Of a stretch of DNA of 64,000 nt, positions 18,112 through 25,863 are shown piece by piece. Position 1 is the first letter of the stretch. Every line of letters starts with the position of its first letter. Source of the stretch: Bradyrhizobium tropiciagri (lineage in GTDB: Bacteria > Pseudomonadota > Alphaproteobacteria > Rhizobiales > Xanthobacteraceae). Where the stretch lies: NCBI RefSeq assembly GCF_018130545.1, contig NZ_JAFCKF010000002.1, forward strand, positions 496,001 to 560,000, in the 5' to 3' direction. Position numbers and translations under genes: made by a program. The notes under the pieces are model-generated. The model was not told the DNA's origin, did no database searches, and was given only the letters and a program-made list of their open reading frames with translations.

Positions 18112-19131
18112 ATGAGCTTTTCACGACGCACGCTGCTGAAGGTTTCCGCCGCTTCCGCCGTCCTGGGCGGAATTGGCGCGCCGTATGTCGCGCGCGCCCA
18201 GTCGGCCGAGTTCTCCTACAAGTTCGCCAACAACCTGCCGGAGTCGCACCCGTTCGTGGCGCGCGCCCGGGAGATGGCGGCTGCGATCAAGACCGAGACC
18301 AACGGCCGGTTTGATCTCCAGGTGTTCCCGAACAGCCAGCTCGGTTCCGATACCGACATGCTGAGCCAGGTGCGCTCCGGCGGCGTCGAGTTCTTCACGC
18401 TGTCCGGCCTGATCCTGGCGACCCTGGTGCCGGCCGCCTCGATCAACGGCATCGGTTTCGCATTCCCTGACTATCCCACGGTCTGGAAGGCCATGGATGG
18501 CGAGCTCGGCGCCTATGTGCGCGGCGAGATCAACAAGGCCGGCCTCGAGGTCATGGAAAAGATCTGGGACAACGGCTTCCGCCAGACCACGTCGTCGACC
18601 AAGCCGATTACCGGCCCGGACGATCTCAAGGGCTTCAAGATCCGCGTGCCGGTGTCGCCGCTGTGGACCTCGATGTTCAAGGCGTTCGATGCATCGCCCG
18701 CCTCGATCAATTTCAGCGAGGTCTATTCTGCGTTGCAGACCAAGATCGTCGAGGGCCAGGAAAACCCGCTGGCGCTGATCTCGGCCGCGAAGCTGTACGA
18801 GGTGCAGAAGTACTGCTCGATGACCAACCACATGTGGGACGGCTTCTGGTTCCTGATGAACCGTCGTGCCTGGGCGGCGCTGCCTGCTGATATCAAGACC
18901 ATCGTTGCCAAGAACGTCAATGCGGCGGCCGTCAAGGAGCGCGAGGACACCGAGAAGCTTAACGCCACGGTGAAGCAGGAGCTTACCGGCAAGGGTCTCG
19001 TGTTCAACCAGCCCGAGGTCGGGCCGTTCCGTGACAAGTTGCGGGCCGCCGGCTTCTACGCCGAGTGGAAGGGCAAGTACGGCGAGAAGGCCTGGGATCT
19101 GCTTGAGAAGTCCGTCGGCAAACTGTCCTGA
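18112..19131 (+). CDS. dctP: TRAP transporter solute-binding protein, DctP family
   Basis: 339 residues from ATG 18112 (GAGGGAG upstream). Signal peptide with a twin-Arg-like start (SRRTLLKVSAASAVLGG) ending near ARAQSAEF. The mature protein shows DctP-family features: FANNLPESHPFVARAREMA, VFPNSQLGSDTDMLSQVRSG, KGFKIRVPVSP and YSALQTKIVEGQENPL. The conserved Arg of FKIRVP binds the ligand carboxylate, so the substrate is probably an organic acid. It feeds the fused DctQM permease encoded next. Confidence 0.94.
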   Translation: MSFSRRTLLKVSAASAVLGGIGAPYVARAQSAEFSYKFANNLPESHPFVARAREMAAAIKTETNGRFDLQVFPNSQLGSDTDMLSQVRSGGVEFFTLSGLILATLVPAASINGIGFAFPDYPTVWKAMDGELGAYVRGEINKAGLEVMEKIWDNGFRQTTSSTKPITGPDDLKGFKIRVPVSPLWTSMFKAFDASPASINFSEVYSALQTKIVEGQENPLALISAAKLYEVQKYCSMTNHMWDGFWFLMNRRAWAALPADIKTIVAKNVNAAAVKEREDTEKLNATVKQELTGKGLVFNQPEVGPFRDKLRAAGFYAEWKGKYGEKAWDLLEKSVGKLS

Positions 19132-19153
19132 TCGATCAAGCGGGAGGCTTGCC

Positions 19154-21040
19154 ATGGCGCATGTCGAGATGACGCCGGCCGTGGCCGGCGAGGCGGCGTC
19201 ACAGCCCCCTCGCCGCCGCTCCGTTCTCGGTTCCATCGAAGCCGCGCTCGGGCTGCTGGTGGAAATTCCCGCGGCGATCCTCGTGGTCGCCGAGGTCGTC
19301 ATCCTGTTCGCCGGCGTGGTGTCGCGTTACGTGCTGCACGCGCCGCTAATCTGGTCCGACGAGCTGGCGTCGATCCTGTTCCTGTGGCTGGCCATGCTGG
19401 GATCGGCGGTCGCGTTCCGCCGCGGCGAGCACATGCGGATGACGGCGCTGGTCGCCAGCGCCGGACCGCGGCTGTGGGCCTATCTGGATGTGGTCGCGAC
19501 CTGCGCCGCACTGGCGTTCCTGATCCTGATCGTGCATCCGGCCTATGAATACGCGTATGAGGAAAGCTTCATCACCACGCCGGCGCTGCAGATCTCCAAC
19601 ACCTGGCGCGCGGCGGCGCTGCCGGTCGGCACCTGCCTGATGGCGCTGTTCGCGCTGCTGCGGCTGGCGCGGGTCGGCAGTTTCAAAACCTTCCTGCTGG
19701 CCGCGCTCACCGTGGTCGCCCTGATCGGCGTATTCTGGCTGGCGCAGCCGATGCTGCGGCCGCTCGGCAATCTCAATCTGATCATCTTCTTCGTCGGCGT
19801 GGTCGGCTTCTGCGTGTTCGCGGGCGTGCCGATCGGCTTTGCCTTCGGCATGGCGATCTTCGGCTATCTGGCGCTGACGACGCGGACGCCGCTGATGGTG
19901 CTGGTCGGCCGGATGGACGAGGGCATGAGCCACCTGATCCTGCTGTCGGTGCCGCTGTTCGTCTTCCTCGGCCTCCTGATCGAGATGACCGGCATGGCGC
20001 GCGCGATGGTCGCGTTCCTGGCGAGCCTGCTCGGGCATGTCCGCGGCGGCCTGCATTACGTGCTGGTCGGCGCCATGTACCTGGTCTCCGGCATCTCCGG
20101 GTCGAAGGCCGCCGACATGGCCGCGGTCGCGCCGGTGCTGTTTCCGGAAATGAAGGAGCGCGGCGCCAGACCGGGTGATCTGGTCGCCCTGCTCGCTGCG
20201 ACCGGCGCCCAGACCGAAACCATTCCGCCGAGCCTGGTGCTGATCACGATCGGCTCGGTCACCGGCGTCTCGATCTCGGCGCTGTTCACCGGCGGCCTGT
20301 TGCCGGGCGTGGTGCTGGCGATCACGCTGTCGGGGCTGGTGTGGTGGCGCTACCGCGGCGAGGATCTCAGCCACGTGCAGCGCGCCTCCGGCAGCGAGAT
20401 CGGCAAGGCGTTCGTGTTCGCCCTGCCCGCACTGGCCCTGCCCTTCGTGATCCGCTACGCCGTGGTCGAAGGCATCGCCACCGCGACCGAGGTCTCGACC
20501 ATCGGCATCGTCTACGCCTTCGTCATCGGGCTTCTGATCTACCGCAAGTTCAACTGGCGGCGGCTGGTGCCGATGCTGATCGACACGGCGTGCCTGTCGG
20601 GTGCGATCCTGTTCATCATCGGTACCGCGACCGGCATGGCCTGGGGCCTGACCCAGTCCGGCTTCTCCCGGGCGCTGGCGGCGTCGATGGCGGGATTGCC
20701 CGGCGGGTCGGCGACCTTCATAGCGGTCTCGATCCTGGCCTTCGTGATCCTCGGCAGCGTGCTGGAGGGCATTCCGGCGATCGTGCTGTTCGGGCCGCTG
20801 CTGTTTCCGATTGCGCACCAGGTCGGCGTCCACGAGGTGCACTACGCCATGATCATCATCCTGGCGATGGGAATCGGATTGTTCGCGCCGCCGTTCGGCG
20901 TCGGCTATTATGCCGCCTGCGCCATCGGGCGCGTCGATCCGGCCGAGGGTATCCGGCCGATCTGGGGCTACATGCTGGCGCTGTTGATCGGCCTGATCAT
21001 CGTCGCCGTCTTCCCCTGGATATCGATTGGTTTCCTCTAA
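19154..21040 (+). CDS. dctM: TRAP transporter fused DctQM permease
   Basis: 628 residues from ATG 19154, 22 nt after dctP with GGGAGG before it. The first ~175 residues are a DctQ small subunit (VVSRYVLHAPLIWSDELASILFLWLAMLG, here split over two helices). From about residue 205 it is a DctM large subunit with many helices, including GSKAADMAAVAPVLFPEMKE and GLFAPPFGVGYYAACAIG. The fusion gives a single integral membrane protein driven by a sodium or proton gradient. Fused QM proteins are a known minority form. Confidence 0.94.
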   Translation: MAHVEMTPAVAGEAASQPPRRRSVLGSIEAALGLLVEIPAAILVVAEVVILFAGVVSRYVLHAPLIWSDELASILFLWLAMLGSAVAFRRGEHMRMTALVASAGPRLWAYLDVVATCAALAFLILIVHPAYEYAYEESFITTPALQISNTWRAAALPVGTCLMALFALLRLARVGSFKTFLLAALTVVALIGVFWLAQPMLRPLGNLNLIIFFVGVVGFCVFAGVPIGFAFGMAIFGYLALTTRTPLMVLVGRMDEGMSHLILLSVPLFVFLGLLIEMTGMARAMVAFLASLLGHVRGGLHYVLVGAMYLVSGISGSKAADMAAVAPVLFPEMKERGARPGDLVALLAATGAQTETIPPSLVLITIGSVTGVSISALFTGGLLPGVVLAITLSGLVWWRYRGEDLSHVQRASGSEIGKAFVFALPALALPFVIRYAVVEGIATATEVSTIGIVYAFVIGLLIYRKFNWRRLVPMLIDTACLSGAILFIIGTATGMAWGLTQSGFSRALAASMAGLPGGSATFIAVSILAFVILGSVLEGIPAIVLFGPLLFPIAHQVGVHEVHYAMIIILAMGIGLFAPPFGVGYYAACAIGRVDPAEGIRPIWGYMLALLIGLIIVAVFPWISIGFL

Positions 21041-21064
21041 AGCACCTTGCGGATGGATAGAGCC

Positions 21065-22714
21065 ATGAGTGCAGCTCAGAACCAGTACTCGATCGGGTTG
21101 GACAAGACGCCCGCCAATTACGTACCGCTGACGCCGCTGAGCTTCCTGGCGCGGTCGGCCGCTGTTTATCCCGACCATCTCAGCGCGGTCTATGAAGGCC
21201 GCAGCTTCACCTGGAAAGCGACCTACGAGCGCTGCAAGCGCTTCGCGTCCTATCTCGCAGGCCAAGGCATCGGCCATGGCGACACCGTCGCGGCGATGCT
21301 GCCGAACATCCCGGCGATGAACGAGCTGCATTTCGCGGTGCCGATGACTGGCGCGGTGCTCAACGCACTCAACATCCGGCTCGACGCGGCGTCGATCGCG
21401 TTCCAGCTCGATCATGGCGGTGCGAAGATCATCCTGGTCGATCCGGAATTCTCGGGCGTGATCGCGGAAGCTTTGACCCTGATGCAGGGTGCAAAACCGT
21501 TCGTGATCGACGTCGATGACGCGGCGTTCGCCGGCGGCAAGCGGATCGGCGAGATCGAATATGAGGCGGCGGTCGCATCAGGCGATCCGGCGTTTGTGGA
21601 GCGTCCGCCGGCCGACGAATGGAATGCGATTGCGCTGAGCTACACCTCCGGCACGACGGGCAACCCCAAGGGCGTCGTGACCCATCACCGCGGCGCCTAT
21701 CTCAACGCCGTCAGCAACATCCTCGCCGGCAATCTCGGCCAGCATCCGGTCTATCTCTGGACGCTGCCGATGTTCCACTGCAACGGCTGGTGCTTCCCCT
21801 GGACCATCGCGGCGACTGCCGGCGTCAATGTCTGCCTGCGCAAGGTCGATCCGGCCAAGATCTTCGAATTGATCCCGAAGCACGGCGTCACCCACATGTG
21901 TGGCGCGCCGATCGTCTACAACACGCTGATCAACGCGCCTGACGCGCCGAAGGCCGGCAAGGCAAAGCCCGTCGTGGGGCTGATCGCGGGTGCGGCGCCG
22001 CCGGTTGCGGTGCTCGAAGGGGCTGAAAGCATCGGCATCAGGCTGACCCATGTCTATGGACTGACCGAAGTCTACGGCCCCGCCTCGGTCTGTGCCGAGC
22101 AACCCGGCTGGGACGAACTGTCGGCGGATGCGCGCGCGCAGCTGAAGCGGCGTCAGGGCGTCTCCTATCCGTTGCAAGAAGGCGTCACGGTGCTCGACCC
22201 CGAGACCATGCGCGAGGTGCCGCGCGACGGCGAGACCATCGGCGAGGTCATGTTCCGCGGCAACATCGTGATGAAGGGCTATCTGAAGAACGAGAAGGCA
22301 ACGCAGGAATCCTTCGCCGGCGGCTGGTTTCATACCGGCGATCTCGGCGTGCTCGACGAGCACGGCTACGTCATCATCAAGGACCGCTCCAAGGACATCA
22401 TCATCTCCGGCGGCGAGAATGTCTCATCGGTCGAGGTCGAGGATGTCCTCTACAAGCACCCGGCCGTGCTGTTTGCGGCTGTGGTCGCCAAGCCCGATCC
22501 GAAATGGGGCGAAGTGCCCTGCGCCTTCATCGAGCTCAAGGACGGCGCCAAGGCGACCGAGGCCGAGATCATCGCCTATTGCCGCGAGCACATGTCGGGG
22601 TTCAAGACGCCGAAATCAGTGGTGTTCGGCGTGATCCCGAAAACATCCACGGGCAAGATCCAGAAATTCCTGCTGCGCAACCAGGTCGGATCGGCCAAGG
22701 CGATTTCGGCCTGA
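21065..22714 (+). CDS. Acyl-CoA synthetase (AMP-forming)
   Basis: 549 residues from ATG 21065. TTG 21047 and ATG 21053 are in-frame alternatives adding a few residues. ANL superfamily: P-loop motif YTSGTTGNPKGVV (near residue 195), THVYGLTEVYGPAS (near 335), GWFHTGDLG, KDRSKDIIISGGENVSSVEVE and the catalytic Lys in KTSTGKIQKFLLR near the C terminus. It activates a carboxylic acid via an acyl-AMP. Its tight position behind the TRAP genes suggests it acts on the imported acid. The chain length or aromatic nature cannot be read. Confidence 0.92.
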   Translation: MSAAQNQYSIGLDKTPANYVPLTPLSFLARSAAVYPDHLSAVYEGRSFTWKATYERCKRFASYLAGQGIGHGDTVAAMLPNIPAMNELHFAVPMTGAVLNALNIRLDAASIAFQLDHGGAKIILVDPEFSGVIAEALTLMQGAKPFVIDVDDAAFAGGKRIGEIEYEAAVASGDPAFVERPPADEWNAIALSYTSGTTGNPKGVVTHHRGAYLNAVSNILAGNLGQHPVYLWTLPMFHCNGWCFPWTIAATAGVNVCLRKVDPAKIFELIPKHGVTHMCGAPIVYNTLINAPDAPKAGKAKPVVGLIAGAAPPVAVLEGAESIGIRLTHVYGLTEVYGPASVCAEQPGWDELSADARAQLKRRQGVSYPLQEGVTVLDPETMREVPRDGETIGEVMFRGNIVMKGYLKNEKATQESFAGGWFHTGDLGVLDEHGYVIIKDRSKDIIISGGENVSSVEVEDVLYKHPAVLFAAVVAKPDPKWGEVPCAFIELKDGAKATEAEIIAYCREHMSGFKTPKSVVFGVIPKTSTGKIQKFLLRNQVGSAKAISA

Positions 22715-22728
22715 CGGCGCCACATGCC

Positions 22729-22878
22729 CGCTGTCGTCCCGGGCTTGACCCGGGACCCATAACCACGAATGCCGATTGTGTTGCAACGCTGGAGCGACAG
22801 CTCGCTTCAACCACGATGCCTTGTGGTTATGGGTCCCTGCTCCCGTGCGCAATAGCGCACTAGGCAGGGACGACAGCG
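22729..22878. repeat. Composite palindromic intergenic repeat (family A, copy 2)
   Basis: A 150-bp long inverted structure. CGCTGTCGTCCC (22729-22740) pairs with GGGACGACAGCG (22867-22878). GGGACCCATAACCAC (22752-22766) pairs with GTGGTTATGGGTCCC (22823-22837). Each arm holds its own small hairpin, and about 56 bp of unique sequence lies in the centre. It sits between the convergent acyl-CoA synthetase and marR genes, where it may also terminate transcription. The right arm matches the 9500-9555 arm almost exactly in reverse orientation. Confidence 0.85.
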
Positions 22879-22894
22879 AATATGTGGCGCCGGC

Positions 22895-23362
22895 TCAGCC
22901 ATCGGCTAGGCGGCCGAGCAGATCATAGAGCTGCTTCCTCTCGTTCGCCTTGAGCGGCGCCAACGTCGTTGCGGTGCATTCGATCTCGATCGGGATCAAC
23001 TGCTCGATCAGCGCGGTGCCGGCCGCGGTCAGGTCGATCAGGATCAGCCGCTTGTCGGTCGGATCGCGCCGGGTCGCAACCAGCCGCCGCTTCTTCAGCC
23101 GCAGCACGACGTCGCGGATATTGGCCGGCTCCATCGCCACCAGCCGCCCGAGTAAATTCTGCGACAGCGCACCGCGTTCGTAGAGCCGGGCCAGCGTCGC
23201 ATATTGCGGAGCGGTCAGATCATACGATCCGATTCGCTCCACCAGATTGGACGACGCGCGCTGATAGGCCCGGCGCAGCAGGAAGCCGACCTGGTCCTCC
23301 AGCCGGTAGTCCGACGCGAGGCGCCTGGCTGGCGCCGCTGCCTTAGTCGACGTTCTCGGCAT
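22895..23362 (-). CDS. MarR-family transcriptional regulator
   Basis: 155 residues from ATG 23362, overlapping the end of the nitroreductase gene by 20 nt, so the two form one operon. Winged-helix region: DLTAPQYATLARLYERGALSQ, LVAMEPANIRDVVLRLKKRRLV (recognition helix, near residue 75-95), then the wing RRDPTDKRLILIDLT. MarR dimers typically repress their own operon and release DNA on binding an aromatic ligand. The likely operator is the 28-bp palindrome upstream of the nitroreductase gene. Confidence 0.92.
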   Translation of the reverse strand: MPRTSTKAAAPARRLASDYRLEDQVGFLLRRAYQRASSNLVERIGSYDLTAPQYATLARLYERGALSQNLLGRLVAMEPANIRDVVLRLKKRRLVATRRDPTDKRLILIDLTAAGTALIEQLIPIEIECTATTLAPLKANERKQLYDLLGRLADG

Positions 23363-24101
23363 CGCGGTACATCACCTTGTGGCGTTGAGTTGACACCCAT
23401 TCGTCGATCTCTGCTTCCGTCATGAAGTGCTGATCATCGAACCTGTTCCAGTTGCTGATCTCGGAAAGGCTCTTCTTCCAGCGCTTGTACGGCGGCTTGG
23501 CCGGCGGCCCGAAGCACATGATATCGAGCACGGATAGTTCCTCAGGGATGCCGAGCAGCGGCTTCATCGCCTGCTGCGCCTTCTCCTGCCCGATCGCGGT
23601 CACCCACCACACGTTATAGCCAAGGGCCGCCGCTGCGAGATGCGCCGACATGGTCGCCGCCGCCACACTCTGCAGCAGAATGCGCTCGGCATTTTCCTTG
23701 TACATCTTGTCGAGATCGGAGCCGTCATTGAGCACGGGAAACGCCTTGACCCAGCGGAAGTCGCTGGCGACCACGATGAAGCCGGGCGCCGACGCCAGGC
23801 CGCGATAATCGGGTGTCGGGAATTTCATCTTGAGCCGCGCGCGTGCGACCTGCTCCTCGCGAAAATACTCCGTGATCCGGTTCTTCAGGTTCTGGTCGGT
23901 GACGGCAATGAAGTGCCAGGGTTGGGCATTGGCGCCCGACGGTGCGTGCCGCGCCGCTTCCAGGATCATGTCGTAATGCTCAGGCGGCATCACGTAACTG
24001 GAGTCGAAGGCCCGGGTCGTCAGCCGGTTCTTCACGACGTCCATCAGTGCGTCATATCGCGTGCGATCGGTGTAATCCCGCGCTGCCGCAGCGTCCGTCA
24101 T
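23343..24101 (-). CDS. Nitroreductase family flavoprotein
   Basis: 252 residues from ATG 24101 with GGGAGG 5 nt upstream. FMN-binding features: RLTTRAFDSSYVMP (residue ~27), EAARHAPSGANAQPWHFIAV (~50), VAAATMSAHLAAAALGYNVWWVT (~150-175) and the C-terminal FGPPAKPPYKRWKKSLSE. It reduces nitro, quinone or similar electron-poor aromatics with NAD(P)H. It is first gene of an operon with marR, suggesting induction by its substrate. Confidence 0.92.
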   Translation of the reverse strand: MTDAAAARDYTDRTRYDALMDVVKNRLTTRAFDSSYVMPPEHYDMILEAARHAPSGANAQPWHFIAVTDQNLKNRITEYFREEQVARARLKMKFPTPDYRGLASAPGFIVVASDFRWVKAFPVLNDGSDLDKMYKENAERILLQSVAAATMSAHLAAAALGYNVWWVTAIGQEKAQQAMKPLLGIPEELSVLDIMCFGPPAKPPYKRWKKSLSEISNWNRFDDQHFMTEAEIDEWVSTQRHKVMYRDAENVD

Positions 24102-24111
24102 TGAGGCCTCC

Positions 24112-24139
24112 CGATATTGTTATGATCATAACGATATCG
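24112..24139. promoter_or_regulatory. Near-perfect 28-bp palindrome, probable MarR operator
   Basis: CGATAT-T-GTTATGATCATAAC-G-ATATCG. The central 14 bp is a perfect palindrome, the flanking 6 bp arms match, and only one pair is mismatched. It lies 10 bp upstream of the nitroreductase start codon, where it would block the promoter or initiation. The regulator is presumably the MarR protein of the same operon. Confidence 0.8.
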
Positions 24140-24250
24140 ACAATGCGCAAAACGTCAATGCCCGGCTGCAGGGTCGGGGCGATTGTCACGAGCGGAACCG
24201 CGCCCACCCGGCGGTGCGCGAGGTCCGACCAGCTCTAGACGATGTGAGGT

Positions 24251-25057
24251 TCAGCCCGCCCGATCGAGCGTCAGCCGCATGCCGTCATAGGCCGGGATCA
24301 CGCCGGCCGGCAGGCTCTGCCGCAGCACCTCGTAGTCGAGGTCGGAATGCATGTTGGTGATCACGGCGCGCTTCGGCTTGAAGCGCTCGATCCACGATAG
24401 CGCATCGGCAACGCTGAAATGGCTGGGATGGGGCGCGTAACGCAGGCCGTCGACGATCCAGAGATCGAGACCTTGCAGCGCCGGCCAGCTCTCCTCGGGA
24501 ATGTCGTGCAGATCGGGCGAGTATGCGGCGTCTCCGATGCGGTAGCCGAGCGCGGGGATGTTGCCATGCCGCACCAGGAAGGCCTCGAGCTTCAGCGGAC
24601 CGCCCTTCCCCTGCACCGTGTGGCTCTCGCCGGCCTCGATCGAATGCCGGGTCAGGATCGGCGGATAGTCGCTACCCTCCGGCGAGATGAAGCAATAGGA
24701 GAACCGCGCCATGATGTCCTTGGCGGTCGACTGGTTGAAGTAGACCGGGATGCGGCGGCGCTGGTGCAGCACCACGGAGCGCAGATCGTCGATGCCATGG
24801 GTCTGGTCGGCGTGCTCATGGGTCAGGAACACCGCGTCGATATGCTCGACATTGCCGTCGATCAGCTGCTCGCGCAGGTCAGGCGCGGTATCGATCACGA
24901 CCCGCGTGGTGCCGTGCTCCATGGTGCGTTCGGCCATGATCGAACAGCGGCGGCGACGGTTCTTGGGATTGTTCGGATCGCAGGCGCCCCAGCCGAGCGC
25001 CGGGCGCGGCACGCCGGCGGACGAGCCGCAGCCCAGAATGGTCAGTGTCAGCGTCAT
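24251..25057 (-). CDS. MBL-fold metallohydrolase, PhnP-like
   Basis: 268 residues from ATG 25057, overlapping the tatD stop by 4 nt. Metallo-beta-lactamase fold: ILGCGSSAGVPRPALGWGACDP at the N terminus (here broken: GCGSSAG then WGACDP), VFLTHEHADQTHGIDDLR (HxHxDH-type site, with Ala for the third position), AYSPDLHDIPEE and ITNMHSDLDYEVL near the end. The arrangement is that of PhnP/cyclic phosphodiesterases acting on phosphate esters. The recurring metG-tatD-MBL order in this group suggests a role in nucleic acid or nucleotide turnover, which is inference. Confidence 0.88.
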   Translation of the reverse strand: MTLTLTILGCGSSAGVPRPALGWGACDPNNPKNRRRRCSIMAERTMEHGTTRVVIDTAPDLREQLIDGNVEHIDAVFLTHEHADQTHGIDDLRSVVLHQRRRIPVYFNQSTAKDIMARFSYCFISPEGSDYPPILTRHSIEAGESHTVQGKGGPLKLEAFLVRHGNIPALGYRIGDAAYSPDLHDIPEESWPALQGLDLWIVDGLRYAPHPSHFSVADALSWIERFKPKRAVITNMHSDLDYEVLRQSLPAGVIPAYDGMRLTLDRAG

Positions 25058-25863
25058 GCAGCAACCTTCGGCGCCGGCACCTTGGAGAACAGCCGGAAGA
25101 AGTTTTCGGTGGTCTGCCGCGAGATCTCCTCCAGGGAGACGCCGCGGGTTTCGGCGAGCACCTTGGCGACCTCGACGACATAGGACGGCTCGTTGCGCTT
25201 GCCGCGGAATTTGCCGGGCGCCAGATACGGTGCGTCGGTCTCGACCATGATGCGGTCCGCGGGCAATTCCGCCGCCAGTGCGCGCAGCGCTTCGGACTTC
25301 TTGAAGGTCAGGATGCCCGTGAACGAGATCGAGAGCCCAAGCGCGATCGCCTTCATCGCGAGCTCGCGCCCGCCGGTGTAGCAGTGCAGCACCGCCTTGA
25401 ACGGCCCCTTCGCGACCTCGTCCTCCAGGATGCGGCCGCAATCCTCGTCGGCCTCCCTGGTGTGGATCACGAGCGGCAAGCCGGTTTCGCGGGCAGCCGC
25501 GATGTGCGCGCGAAAGCCGCGCTCCTGCGCCTCGCGCGAACCGTGCTCATAGAAATAGTCGAGCCCGGCCTCGCCGAGTGCCACGACCTTCGGATGCCTG
25601 GTCAGCTCGATCAGCTCGCTGGCCGGGATGCCGTCCTCTTCGTCGGCATGATGCGGATGGGTGCCAACCGAGCAGTAGACGTCGGGAAAGCGCTCCGTGA
25701 TCGCAAGCAAGCCGCCGAGCCGCTTCACCCGGGTCGAGATCGTGACCATGCGGCCGATGCCGGCCGCTTCGGCGCGTCCGACGATCCCGTCGAGATCATC
25801 GGCGAAGTCAGGAAAATCCAGATGGCAGTGACTGTCGACCAGCATGAATTTCGAACCGCTCAT
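25054..25863 (-). CDS. tatD: TatD-family metal-dependent hydrolase (deoxyribonuclease)
   Basis: 269 residues from ATG 25863, overlapping the metG stop by 4 nt. Motifs: VDSHCHLDF at the start (HxH), [14 protein letters not shown] (Glu metal ligand, near residue 98), [11 protein letters not shown] (~130), AVLHCYTGG (~157) and [20 protein letters not shown] (~205, Asp ligand). TatD proteins are 3'-5' DNA exonucleases of the TIM-barrel amidohydrolase fold. Confidence 0.95.
   Translation of the reverse strand: MSGSKFMLVDSHCHLDFPDFADDLDGIVGRAEAAGIGRMVTISTRVKRLGGLLAITERFPDVYCSVGTHPHHADEEDGIPASELIELTRHPKVVALGEAGLDYFYEHGSREAQERGFRAHIAAARETGLPLVIHTREADEDCGRILEDEVAKGPFKAVLHCYTGGRELAMKAIALGLSISFTGILTFKKSEALRALAAELPADRIMVETDAPYLAPGKFRGKRNEPSYVVEVAKVLAETRGVSLEEISRQTTENFFRLFSKVPAPKVAA

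Noticed and set aside
19346-21415. 689-residue open frame on the - strand over dctQM
   Set aside because: The product is rich in His, Arg, Asp and Gln without domains, typical of a shadow frame. The + strand frame is a clear transporter.
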